Source of the DNA: Ilumatobacter sp.
GTDB lineage: Bacteria; Actinomycetota; Acidimicrobiia; Acidimicrobiales; Ilumatobacteraceae
Reading direction: 5' to 3'
Assembly: GCA_007693335.1 (NCBI GenBank)
Contig: REDU01000056.1
Span: 1-41,209 of the forward strand
DNA: 41,209 bases
Position 1 is the stretch's first letter. Each line of letters opens with the position of its first letter. This document shows, one piece after another, positions 7,311-15,498 of the stretch. A program made the position numbers and the translations under genes. The notes beneath the pieces are model-generated. The model worked only from the letters and a program-made list of their open reading frames with translations, was not told the origin of the DNA and ran no database searches.

Positions 7311-8045
7311 TCAGGATGCGTTGATCGCGGCGCTGTCGAGCAGGGCGGTCACGTCGAGCGCCGCCACCGGTCCGATCACGATCACGGCCGGTGAGCGCAC
7401 CGGGTGGTCGCACAGACCCGCGAGTGAGCAGCGATCGACCACCTGGGCGTCGGTGGTGGCGCGGTGCACCGTGGCCACCGGGGTGTCGGCGGCCAGTCCG
7501 CCCGCCATGAGTTCGGCGGCGATCACTGCGCGCTGGGCCACTCCCATCAGCACCACGATGGTGCCGCCCACCCGTGCCAGCGCCCGCCAGTCGATGTCGG
7601 GTTCGCCCGCACGGCGGTGACCGGTCACCGTGGTGACCGCAGCGGCCACCCCGCGGTGCGTGACGGGGATGCCGGCTGCCGCTGGTGCGGCCACCGACGA
7701 GGTGATGCCTGGCACCACCTCCACCTCGATGCCAGCGGCGCGCAGCGCGAGGGCCTCCTCGCCGCCGCGACCGAACACGAACGGATCGCCGCCCTTGAGG
7801 CGCACGACCTGCTTGCCCTGACGCCCGAGCTCGACGAGGAGCGTCGAGATCAGTTCCTGGGGGACAGGTCGGCCGGGCCGCTTGCCGACATCGACGACCT
7901 CGGCGTCGGGCGGCACGAGCGCCAGCACGCCGTCGCCCACGAGGGCGTCGTGCACCACCACGTCGGCGTGGGCGAGCAGTCGAGCAGCGCGCACCGTCAG
8001 CAGGTCGGGATCTCCGGGGCCGGCACCCACGAGCGCCACCGTCAC
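7311..8045 (-). CDS. cobA: Uroporphyrinogen-III C-methyltransferase
   Basis: A 244-residue SAM-dependent methyltransferase that converts uroporphyrinogen III to precorrin-2, the branch to siroheme and cobalamin. Family motifs: VALVGAGPGDPDLLTVRAARLL at the N-terminus, VVRLKGGDPFVFGRGGEE near residue 79, and the VPGITSSVAAPAAAGIPVTHRG region near 109. It is a stand-alone CobA, not fused to a uroporphyrinogen synthase or to CysG. The frame stays open far upstream, but GTG at 8045 starts the family N-terminus and overlaps the cysH stop as GTGA (4 bp), a classic coupled junction. With the divergent sirC gene it would supply siroheme for sulfite reduction; no sulfite reductase gene is in the window. 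Confidence 0.95.
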   Translation of the reverse strand: MTVALVGAGPGDPDLLTVRAARLLAHADVVVHDALVGDGVLALVPPDAEVVDVGKRPGRPVPQELISTLLVELGRQGKQVVRLKGGDPFVFGRGGEEALALRAAGIEVEVVPGITSSVAAPAAAGIPVTHRGVAAAVTTVTGHRRAGEPDIDWRALARVGGTIVVLMGVAQRAVIAAELMAGGLAADTPVATVHRATTDAQVVDRCSLAGLCDHPVRSPAVIVIGPVAALDVTALLDSAAINAS

Positions 8046-8722
8046 GATGTGCTCCCGGTGGTGCGGCGGACGCCGACCAGTTCGCCGCCACTCACGTGCA
8101 GCCCGCACTCGGTCTTCTCCGAGCCCGACCAGCGGCCACCGCGCGGATCGTCGGCCGACGAGGGTCGGGTGCACGGCCAGCATCCGATGGAGGGATAGCC
8201 GCGATCGGTCAGTGGGTGAGCGGGCAGTCGGTGTGCGGCTGCGTACGAGTCGACATCGTGATCGGTCCAGCGGGCGATGGGGTTCACCTTGACCACGCGG
8301 CGGAGCAGGTCGTCTTGCACGACCGGAGTGTTCGCCCGTGACGCGCCGTCGCTGCGACGAAGCCCCGAGACCCAGGCGCGCTTGCCGGCCAGTGTGCGCT
8401 CGAGCGGCTCCACCTTGCGGGCGGCGCAGCAGGCGTCGGTGTCGGTCTGCCACACGTCGCGCTCGACGTCGGGGTGGGGGTGCACGGTGCGCAGGTTCAG
8501 TCCGAACCGGCGACGCAGGTCGTCGGCGTACCAGCTGGTCTCGGCGAAGAGGTAGCCGGTGTCGATCAGGACGATCTCGATGCCGGGCACGGCCTCGTTG
8601 GCCAGATGGGCGAGCACGGGGTCGGCGAAGCTGACCGTCACGACGAGGTCGGGGCCGAACTCGGTATGGGCCCAGCGCAGCACCTCGTGGGGGGTCGAGT
8701 TCTCGTGCACCTGGCCATTCAA
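8042..8722 (-). CDS. cysH: Adenylyl-sulfate (APS) reductase, iron-sulfur type
   Basis: A 226-residue enzyme that reduces activated sulfate to sulfite with thioredoxin. The CC (C98, C99) and CxxC (C181, C184) pairs that bind a [4Fe-4S] cluster mark the APS-using assimilatory type; PAPS-type CysH lacks them. The catalytic Cys lies in KTECGLH (C206). The SFADPVLAHL and DTGYLFAET segments form the adenylate-binding core. The listed start is TTG at 8722; GTG at 8710 is an in-frame alternative, and neither has a strong ribosome site. It is coupled to cobA by a 4-bp overlap and divergent from sirC. Two near-identical ATTCA-ATCAA elements lie over and upstream of its start. Confidence 0.93.
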   Translation of the reverse strand: MNGQVHENSTPHEVLRWAHTEFGPDLVVTVSFADPVLAHLANEAVPGIEIVLIDTGYLFAETSWYADDLRRRFGLNLRTVHPHPDVERDVWQTDTDACCAARKVEPLERTLAGKRAWVSGLRRSDGASRANTPVVQDDLLRRVVKVNPIARWTDHDVDSYAAAHRLPAHPLTDRGYPSIGCWPCTRPSSADDPRGGRWSGSEKTECGLHVSGGELVGVRRTTGSTS

Positions 8723-8746
8723 TCAAAACCCGACTATTCAGATCAA
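8717..8746. promoter_or_regulatory. Direct-repeat candidate operator at the cysH start
   Basis: ATTCAATCAA (8717-8726) and ATTCAGATCAA (8736-8746) are near-identical elements about two helical turns apart in an A/T-rich island of otherwise GC-rich DNA. They cover the cysH start and the divergent gap to sirC, a plausible site for a sulfur or redox regulator. The assignment is inference only. Confidence 0.35.
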
Positions 8747-8789
8747 CATTTCGGGGAATCCCGGGGTGTGACGTGCGAGACTTCCACCC

Positions 8790-9413
8790 GTGGATCCCGA
8801 GGACGTGCCACGACAGGATGTGCCAGGACGTGACGTGCCGGCGGACGGGGGTGGTCCGCGCTTCGCGTACCCGGTGGCACTCGACCTCCGCGACGTGCCC
8901 GTGCTGGTGGTGGGCGCCGGGCCGATCGGCGCTCGCAAGGTGGAGGGCCTCGTGGCGGCGGGCGCTGCCGTGCGGGTGGTGGCGACCGAGGTCAGCGATG
9001 CGCTCGACCGATCGTCGGTGGCCGACGTGCGCGAGCGCCCGTTCGAGGTGGCCGACCTCGACGGGATGCGGCTGGTGATCTCCGCCACCGGCGTCGAGGC
9101 CGTCGACGCGGCCGTGGCCGATCACGCCAGGGCCCGCGGTCTCTGGGTGAACGCAGCCGATCAGCCCGCCGACTGCGAGTTCATCCTGCCCGCCATCGCG
9201 CGCGCCGGCCGCCTCACCATCTCGGTGAGCACCGACGGTGCCAGCCCCGCACTCGCCGGGTACCTGCGTGATCGGGCCGCCGAACTGTTGACCGATCGCG
9301 TGGTCGAGCTCGCCGAGGAGTTGGCCGCCGAGCGGCGTGCCATCCAGGTCGCCGGTGGCACCACCGAGGGTCTCGACTGGCGCTCCCGCATCGTCGCCGC
9401 CCTCGAGGAGTGA
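8790..9413 (+). CDS. Precorrin-2 dehydrogenase/sirohydrochlorin ferrochelatase-like protein
   Basis: A 207-residue protein of the SirC/Met8/CysG N-terminal family, which oxidises precorrin-2 to sirohydrochlorin with NAD and, in some members, inserts iron to make siroheme. The conserved opening RFAYPVALDLRDVPVLVVGA leads to the Rossmann loop GAGPIGARK (residues 42-50). The family core NAADQPADCEFILPAI and LTISVSTDGASPALAGYLRD follow. The GTG start at 8790 adds about 20 poorly conserved residues before the domain; later GTGs are possible. It is divergent from cysH-cobA, 67 bp away, and together they form a siroheme/sulfate-assimilation group. The stop codon directly abuts a palindromic repeat. 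Confidence 0.9.
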   Translation: MDPEDVPRQDVPGRDVPADGGGPRFAYPVALDLRDVPVLVVGAGPIGARKVEGLVAAGAAVRVVATEVSDALDRSSVADVRERPFEVADLDGMRLVISATGVEAVDAAVADHARARGLWVNAADQPADCEFILPAIARAGRLTISVSTDGASPALAGYLRDRAAELLTDRVVELAEELAAERRAIQVAGGTTEGLDWRSRIVAALEE

Positions 9414-9471
9414 CCCCGAACTGTCTGTGCGGAGGTGGCGGATCCGCCGGTTCCCCGCGGACAGTTGGGGG
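9414..9471 (+). repeat. Palindromic intergenic repeat, copy 1
   Basis: The left arm CCCCGAACTGTCTGTG directly follows the sirC TGA; the right arm CGCGGACAGTTGGGGG ends the element. Fifteen of 16 arm positions can pair in RNA (two as G-U). The loop contains the palindrome GGCGGATCCGCC. It could terminate sirC transcription. Confidence 0.75.
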
Positions 9472-9473
9472 TG

Positions 9474-9515
9474 GTCCGGATCGGACACGGGGCGGTCCGA
9501 TGGGTACAGTCGGAC
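9474..9515 (+). promoter_or_regulatory. Promoter and paired candidate operators of the alcohol dehydrogenase
   Basis: -35 CGGACA (9482-9487), a 17-bp spacer and -10 TACAGT (9505-9510). Two inverted repeats with the same half-site overlap it: GTCCG-gat-CGGAC at 9474-9486 over the -35, and GTCCGA-N9-TCGGAC at 9495-9515 around the -10. This layout suits repression by a dimeric regulator. A leader of about 50-55 nt would follow. Confidence 0.5.
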
Positions 9516-9570
9516 TCACGTCACCCAACACCGGTCGTGACGACGAATCGAGCCAACGGGGGTTCCACCG

Positions 9571-10683
9571 ATGAAGACCAAAGCCGCTGTCCTGTGGGGA
9601 GTCAACGAAGCCTGGAGCATCGAGGACGTCGAACTCGATCCGCCCGGTCCCGGTGAGGTGCTCGTGAAGCTCGCTGCCTCGGGCATGTGTCACTCCGACG
9701 AGCACCTGGTGACCGGCGACCTGCCCTTCGAGTTGCCGATCATCGGCGGTCACGAGGGTGCCGGCGTCATCCAGGAGGTGGGTGAGGGCGTCAGCTGGCT
9801 CGCACCCGGCGATCACGTCGTGTTCGGGTTCATCCCGTCGTGCGGTCGCTGCGCCTCGTGCTCGACCGGCCACCAGAACCTGTGCGACCTCGGTGCGCTG
9901 ATGGGCGTCGGCAAGCAGATCACCGACGGCACCTCCCGTCACCACGCCAAGGGCTCCGACCTCGGTCTGATGTGCCTGCTCGGTACGTTCGCCCACCACA
10001 CGGTGGTCAACGAGGCCAGCTGCATCAAGATCGAGCAGGACATCCCGCTCGACAAGGCCTGCCTGCTCGGCTGTGGCGTGGTGACCGGTTGGGGATCCAG
10101 CGTGTACGCCGCCGAGGTCACCCCCGGCGACGTGGTGGCCGTGGTGGGCGTCGGCGGCATCGGTGCCAACGCGATCCAGGGAGCACGGCTGGCCGGTGCG
10201 AAGCAGATCTGGGCGATCGATCCGGTGGAGTTCAAGCGGGAGAAGGCCATGGAGTTCGGTGCCACCCACACGGCTGCCTCGATGGAGGAAGCACTCCCGC
10301 TGATCCAGGAGGCCTCGTGGGGCACGATGGCCAACAAGGTCATCATGACCATGGGCGTCGGATCGGGTGCCGTGATCGCCGAGGCGCTCGCGCTGACCGC
10401 GAAGCGTGGCCGGGTCGTGGTCACCAACATCCACCCCGCCATGGAGATGTCGGCCAACGTCAGCCTCCTCGACCTCACGCTGATGGAGAAGCAGGTGGTC
10501 GGATCGCTGTTCGGATCGGGCAACCCGCGTGCCGACATCCCGAAGCTGCTCAACCTCTACCGCGAAGGTCAGCTCGACCTCGACGGTCTGGTCACCACCA
10601 CCTACACGCTCGACGAGGTGAACGACGGGTACGACGCGATGCGCGAGGGCACCAACATCCGCGGCGTCATGGTGTACGACTGA
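9571..10683 (+). CDS. NDMA-dependent (mycofactocin-associated) zinc alcohol dehydrogenase
   Basis: A 370-residue medium-chain dehydrogenase. The sequence matches the NDMA-dependent, Rxyl_3153-like family in which the bound nicotinamide cofactor does not exchange and mycofactocin is the proposed electron acceptor. Catalytic zinc ligands are C40 (GMCHSDEH), H61 (GGHEGAG) and C168 (LGCGVVTG); structural zinc cysteines are C91, C94, C97 and C105. The Rossmann loop is GVGGIGAN (193-200). The C-terminal NIRGVMVYD is characteristic of the family. ATG at 9571 follows a G-rich ribosome site (ACGGGGG). The gene is about 6.4 kb from mftA. A promoter with paired operators precedes it and a strong hairpin follows. 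Substrate is unknown; the nearby monooxygenase-esterase suggests secondary or cyclic alcohols. Confidence 0.93.
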   Translation: MKTKAAVLWGVNEAWSIEDVELDPPGPGEVLVKLAASGMCHSDEHLVTGDLPFELPIIGGHEGAGVIQEVGEGVSWLAPGDHVVFGFIPSCGRCASCSTGHQNLCDLGALMGVGKQITDGTSRHHAKGSDLGLMCLLGTFAHHTVVNEASCIKIEQDIPLDKACLLGCGVVTGWGSSVYAAEVTPGDVVAVVGVGGIGANAIQGARLAGAKQIWAIDPVEFKREKAMEFGATHTAASMEEALPLIQEASWGTMANKVIMTMGVGSGAVIAEALALTAKRGRVVVTNIHPAMEMSANVSLLDLTLMEKQVVGSLFGSGNPRADIPKLLNLYREGQLDLDGLVTTTYTLDEVNDGYDAMREGTNIRGVMVYD

Positions 10684-10690
10684 ACGCGGT

Positions 10691-10725
10691 CGTGTCCACG
10701 CCGGCACCCACTCCGGCTGGACACG
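10691..10725 (+). terminator. Hairpin terminator candidate after the alcohol dehydrogenase
   Basis: Outer arms CGTGTCC and GGACACG and inner arms GCCGG and CCGGC enclose an 8-nt loop, giving 12 pairs with small internal asymmetry, starting 7 nt after the stop codon. No T-tract is present. Confidence 0.5.
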
Positions 10726-10742
10726 CGTCGCACCCGTCTGGG

Positions 10743-10748
10743 TAGCGT
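10743..10748 (+). promoter_or_regulatory. -10 box upstream of the dehydrogenase remnant and MoxR gene
   Basis: TAGCGT, with TGGACA 19 bp upstream (10718-10723) as a weak -35, lies about 56 nt before the GTG of the 21-codon frame. The spacing mirrors that between the -10 and ATG of the intact dehydrogenase gene. Confidence 0.35.
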
Positions 10749-10804
10749 GCGGCCGAGTGCCGCTCGCGACCGTCGCGGCGGTGTCCGAACCATCGGGGGA
10801 CCAC

Positions 10805-10870
10805 GTGGAGTGCAAGGCAGGCATCGTCCGGGGAACGGGACTCGAGTGGGAGATCGTCGATGGGGGTTGA
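10805..10870 (+). pseudogene. 21-codon remnant resembling the N-terminus of a second NDMA-type alcohol dehydrogenase
   Basis: A GTG-initiated frame of 21 codons reads VECKAGIVRG, then TGLEWEIVD, then Gly-Gly and a TGA. Aligned with the intact dehydrogenase 1.2 kb upstream it keeps the pattern MxxKAxxxxGxxxxWxIxD. The DNA before the start is also alike: CCAtCGGGGGacCAC here and CCAaCGGGGGttCCAC there. Its stop overlaps the first codons of the MoxR-type gene. The simplest reading is the surviving 5' end of a duplicated or replaced dehydrogenase gene. It may now act as a translated leader peptide coupled to the MoxR gene. Too short for certainty. Confidence 0.5.
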
Positions 10871-11843
10871 CGGCGTCACGACCGGCTCGAACGGCACGGC
10901 GACCGGGGTGGCCGGTCTCGTGGCACGCCTCGGTGAGCAGCTCGTGGGTCGTCGACGCGAGATCGAGCTCGTGGTCGCAGCGCTGGCCGCCGACCGCCAC
11001 GTGCTCATCGAAGGGCCGCCGGGCACCGGCAAGTCGACACTGTTGCGGTCGGTGGCGCACGAGCTCGGTGTGGGCTTCGAGTTCGTGGAGGGCAACGCCG
11101 AACTGACCCCGGCACGCCTGGTCGGGCACTTCGACCCGTCACGGGTGCTGGCCGACGGCTACGACCCCGACGTCTTCGTGGACGGCCCCCTCGTGACCGC
11201 GCTCCGCGACGGATCGTTGCTGTACGTCGAGGAGATCAACCGGGTGCCCGAAGAGACGCTCAACGTGCTCGTCACGGTGATGAGCGAGCGCGAGATCCAC
11301 GTCCCCCGACTCGGGCACGTCGTGGCGGCGCCGGGATTCCGGCTCGTGGCGGCGATGAACCCGTTCGATGCCGTGGGCACCGCTCGCATCTCGGGGGCGA
11401 TCTACGACCGCGTCTGTCGCCTGGCGGTCTCGTACCAGTCGGCCGACGAGGAGCAGGCCATCGCGCAGCGTGCCGTGGGTGCACTGGGCGCCTCGGCGCT
11501 CGACCCCGTCTGGGTCGGAAACGTGGTCGAGCTCGTACGGCTCACCCGCTCGCACCCCGACCTGCGGGTGGGCTCATCGGTGCGTGGCGCCATCGACATG
11601 TGCGCGGTGGCCGGGTCGCTGGCCGAGCTGCGCGGCTCGTCGGTGGAGATGCCGAGCGTGTCGCTCGACGCGGCGTTGCTCGCACTGTCGGGTCGGGTCC
11701 GCCTGCGCGAGGGCAGTCCTCGCTCGTCCGAGGAGATCATCACCGAGCTGTGGGGCGCGGTGTTCGGCCGGTCGACCGGCGACGGGGGCGACGACGGCGA
11801 GGGAAAAGCTGGAGCCCCGACCGGGGCCACCACCTCCCCCTGA
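10860..11843 (+). CDS. MoxR-type AAA+ ATPase
   Basis: A 327-residue AAA+ protein. Walker A GPPGTGKST is at residues 52-60 and Walker B LLYVEEIN at about 120-127; sensor 1 is the AAMNPFD segment. The helix-2 insert region (PARLVGHFDPSRVL) is typical of MoxR/BchI-group ATPases, which work with a VWA protein to remodel or insert cofactors into partner enzymes. The ATG at 10860 is preceded by GGGAG at 7 nt. The last 25 residues (STGDGGDDGEG onwards) are low complexity and overlap a different frame of the VWA region. The VWA partner is downstream, and the gene lies between the alcohol dehydrogenase and the monooxygenase-esterase, either of which could be its client. Confidence 0.9.
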   Translation: MGVDGVTTGSNGTATGVAGLVARLGEQLVGRRREIELVVAALAADRHVLIEGPPGTGKSTLLRSVAHELGVGFEFVEGNAELTPARLVGHFDPSRVLADGYDPDVFVDGPLVTALRDGSLLYVEEINRVPEETLNVLVTVMSEREIHVPRLGHVVAAPGFRLVAAMNPFDAVGTARISGAIYDRVCRLAVSYQSADEEQAIAQRAVGALGASALDPVWVGNVVELVRLTRSHPDLRVGSSVRGAIDMCAVAGSLAELRGSSVEMPSVSLDAALLALSGRVRLREGSPRSSEEIITELWGAVFGRSTGDGGDDGEGKAGAPTGATTSP

Positions 11844-11881
11844 ACTCGCCGCCCAAGGAGGGCGATGCCGCCGATCAGGAG

Positions 11882-12775
11882 GTGGCCGAGAGTCGCAAGC
11901 GCACTGCCTCGCGCCGTGAGCTGGCTCGTAACCCCCGGTTCGAACAGGTGTCGCCCGAGGTGGGCGAGCTCGACGAGGCCGCCGTCGAGGAAGCGATGTC
12001 GGACGACCCCGACGACACGATGGCGATGCTCGCCGATCTCACCGGGGCCACCGACCCGGCGCTGCGCGAGCTGGCCCGCCGCCTGGCCGGGCGCCTGTTC
12101 CTCGACGTGGCCCGCCGGGGCCCGATGCGACCGCGTGGCGTGGGGCGGCTCCGCGAGCAGCCCTTCCGGCCCGACGGCGGCGACCTCGATCTCGACGCCA
12201 GCCTCGACGTGATCGCGGCAGCCCGGGCTGCCGGTGAGGCCGTCGATCCCGAGGGGTTGAGGATCCGGGCCTGGAGCACTCCGTCCACGGCGATCTCCCT
12301 GCTGGTCGATCGCAGCGGATCGATGGGCGGCAAGCCGCTCGCCACCTCGGCCGTGGCCGCCGCAGCCATCGCCAGTCGGGCCCCTGCGGACTACTCGGTG
12401 ATCTCGTTCGGCAAGGAGGTCGTGGTGCCCAAGTCCCAGGACCGCAGCCGATCGGTCGAGGAGGTGGTCGACGCGGTGCTCGCCCTCCGTGGGTTCGGCA
12501 CCACCGACGTGGCGGCTGCGCTCTCGGCGGCGGCCGACCAGCTCAGTCGGTCGCCGGCGCGCCGGCGGATCGCCGTGTTGCTCTCGGACTGCCGGGCCAC
12601 CGAGCCGGGCGACGTGATGGCAGCGGCGCAGCGGGTCGACGAGCTCGTGATCATGGCGCCCGAGGGCGACAGCTCCGAGGCCGAGGAATTGGCCGCGCAG
12701 GTGGGGGCGCGGATCGCGGTGGTGCGCGGCCCATCGTCGATTCCCGACGCGCTCGCCAGCGTGCTCGACCACTGA
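11882..12775 (+). CDS. VWA-domain protein, partner of the MoxR ATPase
   Basis: About 297 residues ending in a von Willebrand A domain. The metal-site motif DRSGS (D143, S145, S147), the T of GFGTTDVA and the D of LLSDCRATE form a complete MIDAS. The N-terminal half ([20 protein letters not shown] and [17 protein letters not shown]) resembles CoxE/Mg-chelatase-D-like MoxR partners. The start is unsure. GTG 11882 is the first plausible in-frame start after the ATPase stop, but the codons just before it (SPPKEGDAADQE) look like natural coding sequence, and an AAGGAGGG at 11855-11862 is poorly spaced for it. A CTG at 11840 overlapping the ATPase TGA, or a frameshift from the ATPase frame, are alternatives. 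The frame itself opens at 11600, but that extension is Arg-rich. Confidence 0.85.
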   Translation: MAESRKRTASRRELARNPRFEQVSPEVGELDEAAVEEAMSDDPDDTMAMLADLTGATDPALRELARRLAGRLFLDVARRGPMRPRGVGRLREQPFRPDGGDLDLDASLDVIAAARAAGEAVDPEGLRIRAWSTPSTAISLLVDRSGSMGGKPLATSAVAAAAIASRAPADYSVISFGKEVVVPKSQDRSRSVEEVVDAVLALRGFGTTDVAAALSAAADQLSRSPARRRIAVLLSDCRATEPGDVMAAAQRVDELVIMAPEGDSSEAEELAAQVGARIAVVRGPSSIPDALASVLDH

Positions 12776-12797
12776 CTCCGGCGTCGTCGGGACGCTC

Positions 12798-12819
12798 CGA
12801 CCCCAGACCGCCGGGGTCG
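12798..12819 (+). terminator. Weak hairpin after the VWA gene
   Basis: CGACCCC and GGGGTCG form a perfect 7-bp stem with an 8-nt loop, 22 nt after the VWA stop. No T-tract. It could terminate the ATPase-VWA transcript ahead of the monooxygenase gene. Confidence 0.3.
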
Positions 12820-12882
12820 AGGTGCGACAATCGATCCGGGAGTGCGACGGTCTCGACGTCGCCGGATCGAAGGGGAGCACAC

Positions 12883-15498
12883 ATGGCCGATCACGACGCA
12901 AACGGTCCCGACCTCGACGTGCTGGTGGTGGGGGCCGGCTTCTCGGGGCTCTACCTGCTGCATCGGCTGCGGGGCCTCGGCTTCTCGACGCGTGTGCTCG
13001 AGGCGGCCGACGACGTGGGTGGCACCTGGTACTGGAACCGCTATCCGGGGGCCCGTTGCGACATCCCCACCACCGACTACACCTTCGGGTTCGACCCGGA
13101 GCTCGAGGACGAGTGGACCTGGTCGGAGAAGTACGCCACGCAGCCCGAGATCCTGCGCTACGCCCAGTACGTCGCCGACAAGTACGACCTGCGGCGCGAC
13201 ATCACCTTCGAGTCCCGTGTCGTCGCCGCCGAGTGGGACGACACGGCGAACCTGTGGCGAGTCCGCACCAGCACCGGCGAGGAGATCACCTGCCGTCACT
13301 ACGTGATGGCCACCGGATGCCTGTCGTTGCCCAAGTCGCCCGACATCGAGGGAGCCGACCGCTTCGGCGGCGAGGTCTACTTCACGAGTCGGTGGCCGCA
13401 CGAGGGCGTCGACTTCACCGGCAAGCGGGTGGCCGTGATCGGCACCGGGTCGTCGGGCATCCAGTCGATCCCGCTGATCGCCGAGCAGGCGGCGCAGCTC
13501 ACCGTGTTCCAGCGCACCCCCAACTTCTCGTGGCCCGCCCACAACGGACCGGTTCGCCCGGAGAAGCGTGCACCGCTCGAGGCCGATCGCGACGCCTACC
13601 GCGAGTCGGCGAAGTGGTCGCGAGGTGGCATCCCGATGGAACCCACCGAGGTCACCGCGGCGATGGCCTCGGAGGACGAGCGGCGGGAGCGGTTCGAAGC
13701 CGCGTGGGAAGCCGGTGAGCTGTTCGAGATGCTCAACATCTTCGCCGATCAGGGCGTGAACCCGGAGGCCAACGAGGTCGTGGCCGAGATGATTCGCGAC
13801 AAGATCCGCGGGATCGTCGACGATCCCGAGGTGGCCGAGGCGCTCTGCCCGAGGGACCACTACTTCGGCACCAAGCGGCCGTGTCTCGACACCGGCTACT
13901 ACGACACGTACAACCTGCCCCACGTCCGTCTCGTCAACCTGCGCGAGACGCCGATCTCCACCATCACCGAGACCGGCATCGAGACCCGGGCCACCGACGG
14001 CAGCACCGAGACGATGGAGTTCGACGCCATCGTGTACGCCACGGGGTTCGACGCCATGACCGGCGCCATCGTGTCGGTCGACATCACCGGTCGTGACGGT
14101 GCCACCCTGAAGCAGAAGTGGGCCGATGGCCCCACGACCTACCTCGGGCTCACCACGGTGGGGTTCCCGAACTTCTTCACGATCACCGGGCCCGGCAGCC
14201 CGTCGGTGCTGTCGAACATGATGGTGTCGATCGAGCAGCACGTCGACTGGGTGACCGACACCCTCGCCCATCTGCGCGATCGAGGCTTCGAGACCATCGA
14301 GCCCACGCCGACCGCCGAGTCGGGATGGGTGCAGCACAACAACGACTGCGCCGACCTCACCCTCCACCCCACGGCCAACTCGTGGTACATCGGGGCCAAC
14401 GTGCCGGGCAAGCCCAGGGTGTTCCTGCCCTACATCGGCGGTGTCGAGGGTTACCGCAAGGCCTGTGACGAGGTGGTCGAGCGCGGCTATCTCGGCTTCG
14501 CCCTGTCGGGCCCTGGCGGTCAGCAGGTGAACGACGGCATCGTCCGCCAGGTGCAGCCCGACGTGGCGATGGTGCTCGAGATGATGGCCGACATGATGGC
14601 CGAGGCGGGCATCCCGCCCATCGAGGAGATGTCGCCCGAGACGGCCCGTGAGTTCATGACCCAGTCGGCGGCCGCGAGCCCGCCCGGCCCGGAGGTGGGC
14701 GAGATCGTCGACGGCGTGCTGCCCGGTGCGGCGGGCGAGCTCGCCTACCGGCTGTACCGCCCCGACTCACCGGGCCCGCATCCCGTCGTGGTGTACTTCC
14801 ACGGAGGCGGATGGGTGCTCGGCAGCGCCGAATCCGACGATCCGTTCTGCCGCGATCTGTGCGTCCGCTCTGGGGCGGTGATCGTGTCGGTCGACTACCG
14901 ACACGCGCCCGAGGACCGCTTCCCCGCCGCCGCCGCCGACGGGTTCGCCGCGCTGCAATGGATCGCCGACAACGTCATCGAGCTGGGCGGCATCCCGGGT
15001 CAGCTCGCCGTGGCCGGGTGGAGCGCCGGTGCCAACGTGGCGGCAGTGGCCGCGCAGCTGGCCCGTGACGCCGGGGGACCCGAGCTCACGGGTCAGTTCC
15101 TGCTCACGCCGGTGACCGACTGCGACATGTCGCGACCGTCGTACGTCGAGAACGGCGAGGGCTTCGTGCTCACGAAGGGGTTGATGGAGTGGTTCTGGGA
15201 CCACTACTGCGATCCCGAGCAGCGCACCGATCCGAAGGCGTCACCGCTGCGGGCCGAGAGCCTGGCCGGCCTCCCGCCCGCCCACATCGTCACCTGTCAG
15301 TTCGACCCGCTGCGCGACGAAGGCATCGCCTACGCCGAGGCGCTGCGGGCGGCCGGTGTGCCGGTGCAGCTCGTGACCGCTCGCGGCCACACGCACACCT
15401 CGCTCACGATGGTCGACGTCATCATCTCGTCGGTCGAGCACCGAGCGGCGATGGGTGAGGCCCTCCAGCAGTTCTTCGAGGTGTCGGTGCCAGCCTGA
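12883..15498 (+). CDS. Baeyer-Villiger-type flavin monooxygenase fused to HSL-type esterase
   Basis: An 871-residue fusion. Residues 1 to about 550 form a class B flavin monooxygenase: FAD loop GAGFSG (17-22), [17 protein letters not shown] near 47-63, NADPH loop GTGSSG (187-192), and the BVMO fingerprint at 161-172. That reads [12 protein letters not shown], with Phe167 where the consensus FxGxxxHxxxWP has His. Residues from about 605 form an alpha/beta hydrolase of the hormone-sensitive lipase group: oxyanion motif HGGGW (640-644), nucleophile in GWSAG (S714), Asp in FDPLRDEG (D808), His in GHTHTSL (H838 likely). The monooxygenase would turn a ketone into an ester and the esterase would hydrolyse it. 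ATG 12883 follows AAGGGGAG at a 5-nt spacing. Neighbours on the same strand suggest alcohol-ketone catabolism. Substrate unknown. Confidence 0.92.
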   Translation: MADHDANGPDLDVLVVGAGFSGLYLLHRLRGLGFSTRVLEAADDVGGTWYWNRYPGARCDIPTTDYTFGFDPELEDEWTWSEKYATQPEILRYAQYVADKYDLRRDITFESRVVAAEWDDTANLWRVRTSTGEEITCRHYVMATGCLSLPKSPDIEGADRFGGEVYFTSRWPHEGVDFTGKRVAVIGTGSSGIQSIPLIAEQAAQLTVFQRTPNFSWPAHNGPVRPEKRAPLEADRDAYRESAKWSRGGIPMEPTEVTAAMASEDERRERFEAAWEAGELFEMLNIFADQGVNPEANEVVAEMIRDKIRGIVDDPEVAEALCPRDHYFGTKRPCLDTGYYDTYNLPHVRLVNLRETPISTITETGIETRATDGSTETMEFDAIVYATGFDAMTGAIVSVDITGRDGATLKQKWADGPTTYLGLTTVGFPNFFTITGPGSPSVLSNMMVSIEQHVDWVTDTLAHLRDRGFETIEPTPTAESGWVQHNNDCADLTLHPTANSWYIGANVPGKPRVFLPYIGGVEGYRKACDEVVERGYLGFALSGPGGQQVNDGIVRQVQPDVAMVLEMMADMMAEAGIPPIEEMSPETAREFMTQSAAASPPGPEVGEIVDGVLPGAAGELAYRLYRPDSPGPHPVVVYFHGGGWVLGSAESDDPFCRDLCVRSGAVIVSVDYRHAPEDRFPAAAADGFAALQWIADNVIELGGIPGQLAVAGWSAGANVAAVAAQLARDAGGPELTGQFLLTPVTDCDMSRPSYVENGEGFVLTKGLMEWFWDHYCDPEQRTDPKASPLRAESLAGLPPAHIVTCQFDPLRDEGIAYAEALRAAGVPVQLVTARGHTHTSLTMVDVIISSVEHRAAMGEALQQFFEVSVPA

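Noticed and set aside
8046-9488. Upstream extension of the cobA frame (725 codons in all)
   Set aside because: The frame is open only because of GC bias. Homology starts at GTG 8045, which overlaps the cysH stop in the usual way.
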